NCBI GenBank assembly: GCA_902587315.1
Contig: CACIKW010000003.1
Coordinates: forward strand, 1 to 64,000
Direction: 5' to 3'
Length of the DNA: 64,000 nucleotides
Source: an uncultured Pelagibacteraceae bacterium
GTDB lineage: Bacteria > Pseudomonadota > Alphaproteobacteria > Pelagibacterales > Pelagibacteraceae
The translations under genes were made by a program, and so were the position numbers. Shown here piece after piece: positions 17,636-25,263 of the stretch. The notes below the pieces were generated by a model, which had not been told where the DNA came from, ran no database searches, and saw nothing but the letters and a program-made list of their open reading frames with translations. The first letter of the stretch is position 1. Every line of letters begins with the position of its first letter.

Positions 17636-18580
17636 CTAATTTAATTTTCCTGGAATTTTAAATTTTATATTTTCCTTAACTATCTCTATTTCTTCCATCG
17701 TCACTGTGAATTGTTTTTTTAAACTATTTATAAAGTTATCGACCAAAATTTCAGGCGCAGAAGCTCCCGATGAAATACCTATAGTTTGATGTTTTTCAAT
17801 TTCATCTAAAGGTACTGTACTTTCAGAATGAATTAGTATTGAATTTTTACATCCAGAGTTTTTTGCAACTTCTACTAATCTTAAAGAGTTAGATGAATTT
17901 CTACTTCCAATAACAAAAAACATATCACACTTTCCTGCAATTTTTTTAACAGCAGCTTGCCTATTTGTTGTTGCATAACAAATATCCTCTTTTTTTGGCT
18001 CTATAATTTCTGGAAATTTTTTCTTTAAAACTGATATTATTTCTTTTGTGTCATCTACGGAAAGAGTTGTCTGGGTAACAAAAGCTAACTTCTTATTAGA
18101 TTTGTTTTCATAATTGTTAGCATCATCAATATTTTCAATAAGATCTATTTGTCCTTCTGGAATTTGACCCATAGTTCCTATAACTTCTGGATGATTTTTG
18201 TGACCAATTAATAATATTTGTACTCCATTTTTATTTAAATTTTCGGCCTCTCTATGAACCTTTGATACTAGTGGACATGTTGCATCCACATACTCCATTT
18301 TAAAATTTTCTGCTTCAATTGGGACCTTTTTTGGTACGCCGTGAGCAGAAAAAATTACTGGTCTAGTTTTATCTTTTATTTCATGAAGTTCTTCGACAAA
18401 AATGGCGCCAATTTCTTTTAAACTATCAACCACATGTTTATTGTGAACAATTTCGTGTCTCACATACACTGGCGCTCCATATTTATTAATACTTTTTTTT
18501 ACAATTTCTATAGCACGTTCTACACCAGCACAGAAACCACGCGGCGTGGCAAGTAAAATTTTAATTTTTTTGTTTTTCAT
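17636..18580 (-). CDS. ispH: 4-hydroxy-3-methylbut-2-enyl diphosphate reductase
   Basis: IspH makes IPP and DMAPP, the last step of the MEP isoprenoid pathway, with a [4Fe-4S] cluster. The three cluster Cys are visible in RGFCAGVERAI, DATCPLVSKVHREA and EDICYATTNRQ, and the substrate loops SAHGVP and GSRNSSNS are present. The length of 314 residues is standard. Its start overlaps the end of blh by 20 bases, tying isoprenoid supply to the carotene/retinal genes directly upstream. Confidence 0.95.
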   Translation of the reverse strand: MKNKKIKILLATPRGFCAGVERAIEIVKKSINKYGAPVYVRHEIVHNKHVVDSLKEIGAIFVEELHEIKDKTRPVIFSAHGVPKKVPIEAENFKMEYVDATCPLVSKVHREAENLNKNGVQILLIGHKNHPEVIGTMGQIPEGQIDLIENIDDANNYENKSNKKLAFVTQTTLSVDDTKEIISVLKKKFPEIIEPKKEDICYATTNRQAAVKKIAGKCDMFFVIGSRNSSNSLRLVEVAKNSGCKNSILIHSESTVPLDEIEKHQTIGISSGASAPEILVDNFINSLKKQFTVTMEEIEIVKENIKFKIPGKLN

Positions 18581-19466
18581 TTTTTTCTAAAAAATATTCC
18601 AGCAATATATGTGGAAAGGTTAAAGACGCCAAACCAATAAATATTACTTTTGATATAGCATTATCTAAAAAGTAATAATTATTTAAAAAAAATAGAGAAA
18701 TTAAGAATAAAATAGCAGTTAAAATAGTTAATGGCATTGCTTTTATTAAAAATTCTTTAAATCCTTTAACAAAATTTTTTTTATTCAGCTCATTAGACAA
18801 TTTAAAGGAATGTCTAACAGAATGTAAAAAGCAAAAATAAATTGTAAATGCCAAAATTGGATTTAAGAAATAGTTAAGTAGCAGGACAGATATAAAATCC
18901 ATCAACAATAGTGATTTGATATCAATTTGTTTATTTAATGAAATAATAATATTTGCAAATAAACTAATTGCTATAAATGCACACAGAAATTCATTCGATA
19001 TAAATAAACTTTGGGAAATATCAAAATTTAAATTATTGAAAATATTTAGAGTTTCATTTTTATGAAATAACAATGGTGTTGTTATTACTAGAGATCCTTT
19101 GAAAAGGTAAACTAATTCAAAATTAGATTTACCGCTTATAAACTCCGAGTCTTCTTTGCCAAAATGATATGATGCAACTATTAAAAAAGTTAATAATAAA
19201 ATTTTAGAAAATAATAGCCATAATACAATTATACTTATTCCAATAAGAATATATGAAATATAAAATATTGAAGTAGATTTATAATTTAGCAGTTTTAATA
19301 ATTTTTTTCCCTTTATATGGTCCAACGCTCCATGCGAAATTCCCAAGCTTAATATAAGAAACAAACATAAAATAAGTAAACTATTATCTCTTAAAAATTC
19401 AAATGCTGATAATAATATACATAAATTAAAAAAAATTAATGAATGATAATAATTTATTTTATTCAT
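18561..19466 (-). CDS. blh: Beta-carotene 15,15'-dioxygenase, Brp/Blh family
   Basis: Blh cleaves beta-carotene into two retinal molecules, the chromophore of microbial rhodopsins. The 301-residue protein is strongly hydrophobic with several membrane helices. The iron-binding His candidates are in GISHGALDH (His45), ASYHFGKED (His100), FLHSVRHSF and TFPHILLEY, the family pattern. It ends the crtI-crtB-crtY-blh run, 5 bases after crtY, and overlaps ispH by 20 bases. No rhodopsin gene lies in the window, so one is expected elsewhere. Confidence 0.9.
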   Translation of the reverse strand: MNKINYYHSLIFFNLCILLSAFEFLRDNSLLILCLFLILSLGISHGALDHIKGKKLLKLLNYKSTSIFYISYILIGISIIVLWLLFSKILLLTFLIVASYHFGKEDSEFISGKSNFELVYLFKGSLVITTPLLFHKNETLNIFNNLNFDISQSLFISNEFLCAFIAISLFANIIISLNKQIDIKSLLLMDFISVLLLNYFLNPILAFTIYFCFLHSVRHSFKLSNELNKKNFVKGFKEFLIKAMPLTILTAILFLISLFFLNNYYFLDNAISKVIFIGLASLTFPHILLEYFLEKNEKQKN

Positions 19467-19471
19467 TTAAC

Positions 19472-20536
19472 TTAAAAAATATTTTTTATAAATATCCATT
19501 TGGGCATTTTTAAAATTATTCCCAAATCATCAAAAACATTACTTTTATTTGATAGAAATTTTATAACTGTTTTGGAAGATGCTTTAAACATATTTAAAAA
19601 TATTTTTGGCATTTTATCTGGATTATTTTTCAAAACATTTAAAAATATATTATCAAGAAACTCATATTTTTTTCCAATATGGTAGGTTTTTGTATTTTGA
19701 ATTTTCTCAATATTATTAGTTATATATTTACTATGATCTTGGATATTAAGAAAAGTATATCCAGTACTTAAACGTGTCATACCTCCAGCAGATCCAATAT
19801 TAATTTTATTTTTATCTGTTTTATTTAATGGATAGAACAAAGGTATAGCTCCTTCTTCTTGATAATTAATTTTATAATTTTTTATTTTAAGAGTTTCTTT
19901 AATATATTTTTCTAATTGAATATCATAATCATTTAATGTTTTGTCATCCATTTTTGATAACCAGGTTGTTTCAATTAAAGCCTTATTTTTTGTGAAAGGT
20001 AAGGTATAAAAAAAGTGTACGTTATCTCTTTGATCACAATCAAAATCCATTAAGTTAAAAATTTCATCATCAAAAATATTTTTAGAAGTTTGAATTTCTA
20101 TACCCTTAAAATGCTGCCAAAGATTTGCTTGATAATTTCCTTTTGATGGAATGCTATTAAATATGAATGAATTGTTTGAGTTTAATTGATCTGTATTTTT
20201 AAAAAATTGAATATTTTTATTATGTTTTAATTGATTTAAGACTTTTTTATAAAATAAACCACTATCTATAGTTTGGTAAGGATACTTATTGTTTACAACT
20301 TCATGTGATCCTAATTTAGAATTGATAGAAAAATTGTTCCAACTTTTTATAACACAATCATCAAAATTATGACCAGTGACTTTCCAAAATGACCATGTTT
20401 TATCTCTTTTATACTCGCTTCTATTTTCAACTATAGCTAAAGTTTTGTCTTTTAATTTTTTATTTATATCTAACTCGTAAGCTAATGATAAACCAGCACA
20501 GCCACCACCTAAGATGATATAATCAAATTCTTTCAT
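19472..20536 (-). CDS. crtY: Lycopene beta-cyclase CrtY
   Basis: CrtY cyclises both ends of lycopene to give beta-carotene. The 354-residue flavoprotein begins with a dinucleotide-binding fold, IILGGGCAGLSLAYEL, and has the family segments RDKTWSFW and GSAGGMTRLSTGYTF. It overlaps the end of crtB by 14 bases and lies 5 bases before blh, consistent with translational coupling. Length is slightly short of the usual 380-390. Confidence 0.9.
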   Translation of the reverse strand: MKEFDYIILGGGCAGLSLAYELDINKKLKDKTLAIVENRSEYKRDKTWSFWKVTGHNFDDCVIKSWNNFSINSKLGSHEVVNNKYPYQTIDSGLFYKKVLNQLKHNKNIQFFKNTDQLNSNNSFIFNSIPSKGNYQANLWQHFKGIEIQTSKNIFDDEIFNLMDFDCDQRDNVHFFYTLPFTKNKALIETTWLSKMDDKTLNDYDIQLEKYIKETLKIKNYKINYQEEGAIPLFYPLNKTDKNKINIGSAGGMTRLSTGYTFLNIQDHSKYITNNIEKIQNTKTYHIGKKYEFLDNIFLNVLKNNPDKMPKIFLNMFKASSKTVIKFLSNKSNVFDDLGIILKMPKWIFIKNIF

Positions 20537-21413
20537 CTAGATCTACTTCCTTACTTATAATTTCATGTTCATTCTTTCTTTGATGAAACTCTACATCTTT
20601 TAAAAAAAGCAATATAAAATCAAATAAAGATAGAATTGTTTGATATATTTTTTCAAAATTATTAACATAAATTTTTCCTGATTTTTCATAATTCTCCATA
20701 CTTTTTTTTTGCATAATCTTTCTTCCAATTTGTCTGTAAACCCTTCTTGCTACAATTATTGCAAATCTATGTTTAAATGGAATTTTCTTTATTGAAGTAA
20801 ACGAACTTTCATAAAACATATCTGCCAGTTTCAATGTTGCTTCAATATTTTCAAAATCGGGTCTTATATATTGTCTATTCATTTTTTGATCTTCCATTAC
20901 ATCTCTTGCTATATTGGTAAGTTGCATTGCAATGCCTAAATCTATAGCTCCCCTTAATGATCTTGTATCATTTACATTTAGTATTTTAGCCATCATCAAA
21001 CCAACTGTTCCAGCCACTCTATACGAATAAACTAATATATCTTTCACTGATCTAAAATAGACTTTTTGTTTTAGATCAGAACCAACACCTTCAATTAAAT
21101 CATCTAAAATAATTCGTTTAATATTGTAATTCTTTGCAAGGACAATCATATCGTTTAAAATTAGTTCATGCTCGTTTTGATCCAGTACCTTTCTATCAGT
21201 TTCATGTAGTCCATAAGTTTTATTGAAAATAGTTTTAATTTCATTAAATCTTTCTATTCTTAATTTTAAGTTAGTTTTTTCATCCACCAAGTCATCTAGT
21301 ACTCTACAAAATGCATATAGTTTAGAGCAATCATGGTAAATTTTTTTTGGTAAAAAAAATCCTGCCCAATTAAATGATTTAGCAAATTGAGCTAGATAGT
21401 TTTTTTTTGACAT
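20523..21413 (-). CDS. crtB: Phytoene synthase CrtB
   Basis: CrtB joins two geranylgeranyl diphosphate molecules into phytoene. The 296-residue protein has both Asp-rich Mg-diphosphate motifs of trans-isoprenyl synthases: CRVLDDLVDE near residue 51 and QLTNIARDVMED near residue 185. Its ATG shares a base with the crtI stop (TAATG). crtE, which would make geranylgeranyl diphosphate, is absent from this cluster and must be supplied elsewhere, perhaps by an ispA-like gene. Confidence 0.93.
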   Translation of the reverse strand: MSKKNYLAQFAKSFNWAGFFLPKKIYHDCSKLYAFCRVLDDLVDEKTNLKLRIERFNEIKTIFNKTYGLHETDRKVLDQNEHELILNDMIVLAKNYNIKRIILDDLIEGVGSDLKQKVYFRSVKDILVYSYRVAGTVGLMMAKILNVNDTRSLRGAIDLGIAMQLTNIARDVMEDQKMNRQYIRPDFENIEATLKLADMFYESSFTSIKKIPFKHRFAIIVARRVYRQIGRKIMQKKSMENYEKSGKIYVNNFEKIYQTILSLFDFILLFLKDVEFHQRKNEHEIISKEVDLDERI

Positions 21414-22870
21414 TAAATTAATTTATCCAATACTTTAGCTGACGACAAAACCCCAGGTACTCCTGCCCCCGGATGAGTACCGGCTCCTACAAAAAAAAGT
21501 CCATCACAAATTTCAGATTTATTGTGAAATCTAAAGTAAGCTGACTGTGAAAATTTTGGTTGTATAGAAAAACCTGACCCATATTTAGTATTCAATTCTT
21601 TTTCAAAGTATTCAGGCGTCAAATAAAAGTCTTCAACAATATTATTTTTAAGATCTGGTAATAAACTTTTTTCCATCTTTTTTATAACAAGTTCCTTTAA
21701 CTTTTCACCTTCTATCGTCCAATTAATTTTTGACTGGTTATTTGGAACTGGCACCAAGACATAAAAACAATCATGATTTTCTGGTGCCATAGATTTATCG
21801 GTAGCTGAAGGCCTGTGTAAGTAAAAACTTATATCTTCATTTAATTTTTTATTTTCAAAAATATCTTCTAAATGCTGCTTATACTTGTCACCAAATTTAA
21901 TTGTATGGTGTGCAACATTTTTATAAACTTTTTTAGTTCCAAAGTAGTAAACAAACAAACCCATTGAATATTCCATTCTTTCTTTTTTCCAATTAAAAAT
22001 AAAACTTGATTTTTTACTATCTAATAATTCTTCATAAACAGCCGGAGGATCTGCATTACATATAACATTGTCTACTTCAATTTCTTTGTAATTTTTAAGC
22101 TTAATGCTTTTTATTTTTTCATCATTTAAATTTATTTTTGTAACTTCGGAACCTTTCAAAATTTTTATATTTTCTTCTAACATTAACTTTTCAAGACCTT
22201 TTATAATATTTCCTGTGCCACCCATCGAATAATGTATTCCCCATTTTTTTTCTAAAAACAAAATTAATCCATATATTGATGTAGTCGTAAATGGGTTACC
22301 ACCAACCAGAAGTGGATGCATGCTAAACATCCGTCTCAATTTTTCATTTTTAATATGAGAAGAGACCAAAGAATATACAGACTTATAGCTTTTTAGATTT
22401 AATAAAGCCGGAAGTTGTTTCATCATAAAAAAAGGCTGGTCAAAAGGCACATCCGCTAGTTCTGAAAATCCTTTATCAAATATTTTTTGTGTAAATTTTA
22501 CTAAATTTTCATAACCTTTTACGTCATTTTTACTAATTTTTTCTATTTGGTTTTTCATTGAAACTTCATTTCCTGAATAATCAAAGCTTGTTCCATCTTC
22601 AAAAAGAAACCTATACCAAATATCAAGTGGTTTAATTTCAATATAATCTTCAGGTTTTTTATTAAAAAGTTCAAAAAGTTCAAAAATTAGATAAGGAGCT
22701 GTAATTACTGTTGGTCCGCCATCAAAAGTAAATCCATTTTTTTTGAAAACTCTTGCTCTTCCACCAAGATCTAGATGTTTTTCAACTAGTGTAACGTTAT
22801 GATTTTTTGCTTTTAATCTTAATGCTGCAGCAATTCCACCAAATCCCCCGCCTATAACAATAGAATTCAT
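21413..22870 (-). CDS. crtI: Phytoene desaturase CrtI
   Basis: CrtI introduces the double bonds that turn phytoene into lycopene, using FAD. The 485-residue chain starts with VIGGGFGGIAAALRL and LVEKHLDLGGRARVF (FAD fold) and ends with the carotenoid-oxidoreductase signature GLFFVGAGTHPGAGVPG. It is the first gene of the retinal run, 51 bases downstream of atpF on the same strand. A product with fewer than four desaturations cannot be ruled out, but CrtY and Blh downstream imply lycopene. Confidence 0.94.
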   Translation of the reverse strand: MNSIVIGGGFGGIAAALRLKAKNHNVTLVEKHLDLGGRARVFKKNGFTFDGGPTVITAPYLIFELFELFNKKPEDYIEIKPLDIWYRFLFEDGTSFDYSGNEVSMKNQIEKISKNDVKGYENLVKFTQKIFDKGFSELADVPFDQPFFMMKQLPALLNLKSYKSVYSLVSSHIKNEKLRRMFSMHPLLVGGNPFTTTSIYGLILFLEKKWGIHYSMGGTGNIIKGLEKLMLEENIKILKGSEVTKINLNDEKIKSIKLKNYKEIEVDNVICNADPPAVYEELLDSKKSSFIFNWKKERMEYSMGLFVYYFGTKKVYKNVAHHTIKFGDKYKQHLEDIFENKKLNEDISFYLHRPSATDKSMAPENHDCFYVLVPVPNNQSKINWTIEGEKLKELVIKKMEKSLLPDLKNNIVEDFYLTPEYFEKELNTKYGSGFSIQPKFSQSAYFRFHNKSEICDGLFFVGAGTHPGAGVPGVLSSAKVLDKLI

Positions 22871-22907
22871 GTTGCTAATTTATATTATTTTTTAGAAAAG
22901 TAACGAA

Positions 22908-22913
22908 ATTATA
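22908..22913 (-). promoter_or_regulatory. Putative -10 box for the crtI-crtB-crtY-blh run
   Basis: A perfect TATAAT on the minus strand sits in the 51-base gap between the atpF stop and the crtI ATG, about 37 bases before the start codon. I see no good -35 box at the right distance. It could let the retinal genes be expressed apart from the F0 genes; the hexamer also arises easily by chance in AT-rich DNA. Confidence 0.35.
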
Positions 22914-22921
22914 GTAGTTAG

Positions 22922-23419
22922 TTATGAATTAATATTTTTTAAGGATAATTTGGTCTCTTCAAGTTTTTTTTGAAATAATGTATCTAGCTTAGATTTATCT
23001 ACAGATGTTGAAATTATTTTTTTGGCAGAATCTATAGCTATTTTAATTGATGCATTTCTAATTTGTTTTATTGCTGCATCTTTCATTTGTGTAACTTTTG
23101 TTACTGCTAAATTTTTTTTAATTTCTGCTGATTTATGGAATTTATTATTCATTTCAATAATTAAACTTTCCCCATCTTTTTTTGCCTGATCAAGAATCTT
23201 TTTGCTTTCTGAGTTCGCCGAATCTAGTTTATTTTGTGCTTTATCCAAAAGAGCTTTTGACTCTGATCGTAATTTTTCACTTTCTTCAATTTCTTTTTTT
23301 ATATCAATTATTTGTTTATCAAGAATTTCATTAACTTTTTGTGGAATTTTAAAATAAATTAGGACAACAAAAAAAATTATAAACGAAATTGCTACCCAAA
23401 AAGTTGCATCAAAAGCCAT
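22922..23419 (-). CDS. atpF: ATP synthase F0 subunit b
   Basis: Subunit b forms part of the peripheral stalk that holds F1 against the a subunit. I choose the ATG at 23419 (165 residues, MAFDATFWV...); upstream in-frame codons would add 25 residues lying inside the b' gene. One membrane helix (about residues 7-24) is followed by a long charged coiled coil rich in Lys, Glu and Asp. It overlaps the b' gene end by 11 bases and lies last in the F0 run. Confidence 0.9.
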   Translation of the reverse strand: MAFDATFWVAISFIIFFVVLIYFKIPQKVNEILDKQIIDIKKEIEESEKLRSESKALLDKAQNKLDSANSESKKILDQAKKDGESLIIEMNNKFHKSAEIKKNLAVTKVTQMKDAAIKQIRNASIKIAIDSAKKIISTSVDKSKLDTLFQKKLEETKLSLKNINS

Positions 23420-24002
23420 AATATTTTTCCTTATTTTTTTTTGAAATATTTTCAACAATAGCAGATATACTACTCGCATTAACTTCAGTACCAATTAAGA
23501 GTTTTACCAAATCCGCTGAAGTTTCTATTGCTATTTTATTTATTTTTTCGGGTGCTTTATTTTTTAGATCATTAATTTCTTTTTCAGCTTCTTTGATTTC
23601 TTTTTCAATTTCACCCTCTATAATTTTTTGTTTTTTTGATATATCTGCAAGAGTTTTTTGTCTTATTTCATTGTAATAACTTTTTGCTTCACTTTTACTA
23701 TTAACTATAATTTTTTCATATTCTTTTATTTTATTTTCACTTTCTTCTCTTTGTTTTTCTGCTGTTTCAATATTTTCTAATATTTCCGATTTTCTTGCTT
23801 CAAGATTTTTGCTTATTTTTGGTAGTATAAATTTTGATAATGAAATAAATAAAATTCCAAAAGTTAATATTAGCCAAAATATTTGTGAAATCCAAAACTC
23901 TGGATTTAGTTGCGGCATACCTCCACTTTCAGAACTTTGCGCCATAGAAAATAACGCAAAGCTGAAAATTAATATGCTAACAATTATTTTTTTTACCATC
24001 AA
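23409..24002 (-). CDS. atpG: ATP synthase F0 subunit b'
   Basis: This is the second b-type stalk subunit, as found in photosynthetic bacteria and alphaproteobacteria, where b and b' form a heterodimer. The 197 residues include a signal-like hydrophobic stretch (about residues 3-21), a membrane helix (about 36-56, in FWISQIFWLILTFGILF) and a long coiled coil. It abuts the atpE stop with no gap and overlaps atpF by 11 bases. The gene is also called atpF' or atpX. Confidence 0.88.
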   Translation of the reverse strand: MMVKKIIVSILIFSFALFSMAQSSESGGMPQLNPEFWISQIFWLILTFGILFISLSKFILPKISKNLEARKSEILENIETAEKQREESENKIKEYEKIIVNSKSEAKSYYNEIRQKTLADISKKQKIIEGEIEKEIKEAEKEINDLKNKAPEKINKIAIETSADLVKLLIGTEVNASSISAIVENISKKNKEKYYGF

Positions 24003-24230
24003 TTAAAATGCAAATAATATAATTAATGCAACAACTAAACCAAATAAACCCGTTGCTTCAGCTAATGCAAATCCTAATAGTAAATTAGGAAATTGTTTTT
24101 GAGCTGCTGACGGATTTCTCATCGCGCCAGAAAGGTAATTTCCAAAAATAATTCCTATTCCTACTCCAGCACCAGCTAGCGCTATAGCTGCCAGTCCTGC
24201 TCCAATCATTTTTGCTGCTTCTAACTCCAT
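24003..24230 (-). CDS. atpE: ATP synthase F0 subunit c
   Basis: Subunit c forms the rotor ring. The 75-residue hairpin has a Gly-rich first helix (GAGVGIGIIFG), the polar loop RNPSAAQKQ, and the ion-carrying Glu58 in GFALAEATGLF in helix 2. I see no Gln in helix 1 of the kind used by sodium-type rings, so a proton ring is expected. A strong ribosome binding site precedes it, which suits the high copy number of c. Confidence 0.95.
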   Translation of the reverse strand: MELEAAKMIGAGLAAIALAGAGVGIGIIFGNYLSGAMRNPSAAQKQFPNLLLGFALAEATGLFGLVVALIILFAF

Positions 24231-24234
24231 TTAT

Positions 24235-24240
24235 CCTCCT
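24235..24240 (-). promoter_or_regulatory. Strong Shine-Dalgarno site of atpE
   Basis: A full AGGAGG lies 4 bases before the atpE ATG, preceded by an A-run. Most genes in this window show no or weak sites, so this one stands out and fits the need for many c subunits per complex. Confidence 0.8.
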
Positions 24241-24243
24241 TTT

Positions 24244-24978
24244 TTAATGGTGTAAATTTAATGCATCATTTAAATAAATGCATGTTAATATTGCAAAAAC
24301 ATAAGCTTGAAGAAAAGCAACTAATATCTCCAAACCAGTTAAAGCAACTGAAAAACTTAGTGGAAGCCATCCACCAATTATTCCGAGACTTACAACAAAA
24401 CCTCCGAATACTTTCATCATAGTATGACCAGCCATCATGTTTGCGAAAAGTCTAACAGATAAACTTATTGGTCTACTTAAATAAGAAATTATTTCTATAA
24501 TAACTATTAAAGGCAACAAAATCACGGGGACTCCACTTGGGACAAAGAGCTTTAAATATCCAAATCCGTGTTTTATAAAACCTATTATTGTAACCCCAAC
24601 AAAAATAAATCCAGCCAAAACAAAGGTTACTATTATATGACTTGTAACTGTGAAAGAATATGGGATCATGCCGAACATATTACAAAACAAAACAAACATA
24701 AAAAGAGAAAATATAAATGAAAAATATGGTTTGGCTTTAGATCCCGCGGTATCACTAATCATTTTTGAGACAAAAGAATAACTTAGTTCAGCTAGAAGCT
24801 GCATTTTATTTGGAATTAAAGAATTTTTTTTAGCACCTAAATTAAAAATTAATAATATCGCCAAAGAACAAATAACCATAAACAAACTAGAATTTGTAAA
24901 AGAAATATCTATTTCTCCTAGCTTAATTTCAGGACCAATTCTATATACATTAAATTGGTGCATTGGATTTGCTGCCAT
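24244..24978 (-). CDS. atpB: ATP synthase F0 subunit a
   Basis: Subunit a holds the two half channels for protons. The 244-residue protein has five or six helices and the essential Arg in SLSVRLFANMMAGH, followed by the late helix FLQAYVFAILTCIYLNDAL. It lies 13 bases before atpE and 6 bases after the atpI gene. F1 genes are not in this window, as in other alphaproteobacteria where F0 and F1 are split. Confidence 0.95.
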   Translation of the reverse strand: MAANPMHQFNVYRIGPEIKLGEIDISFTNSSLFMVICSLAILLIFNLGAKKNSLIPNKMQLLAELSYSFVSKMISDTAGSKAKPYFSFIFSLFMFVLFCNMFGMIPYSFTVTSHIIVTFVLAGFIFVGVTIIGFIKHGFGYLKLFVPSGVPVILLPLIVIIEIISYLSRPISLSVRLFANMMAGHTMMKVFGGFVVSLGIIGGWLPLSFSVALTGLEILVAFLQAYVFAILTCIYLNDALNLHH

Positions 24979-24984
24979 AATAAT

Positions 24985-25260
24985 TTACCTTTGCATATTT
25001 TTTGCCGATCTAACTACGTTCAATATTCCTGCAACTACACCAACAAAAAAAAATATTAAAATTAACCAAGGTTTAGTACCAAACCAATTATCTAAAATAA
25101 ACCCAATAATTGTCCCAACTGCCACAGCGGAAATTAGCTCAGCGCTCATTTTGAAAGCAAATCCTATATTGGAATTGGGATTTTTTTGTTTAGGAAAATA
25201 CTTGCTTTTAATTTTTTCTTTTGCAATCTCCAGGCGAGTTTTTAATTGATCCTTAGGCAT
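24985..25260 (-). CDS. atpI: AtpZ/AtpI family protein
   Basis: A small membrane protein at the head of the F0 run, thought to help c-ring assembly or ion supply. The 91 residues have a basic N-terminus and two helices (about residues 33-52 and 59-79) with GTIIGFILDNWFGTKPW between them, the usual alphaproteobacterial pattern. It starts 3 bases after the smc stop, so transcription may read through from smc. Confidence 0.85.
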   Translation of the reverse strand: MPKDQLKTRLEIAKEKIKSKYFPKQKNPNSNIGFAFKMSAELISAVAVGTIIGFILDNWFGTKPWLILIFFFVGVVAGILNVVRSAKNMQR

Positions 25261-25263
25261 TTA

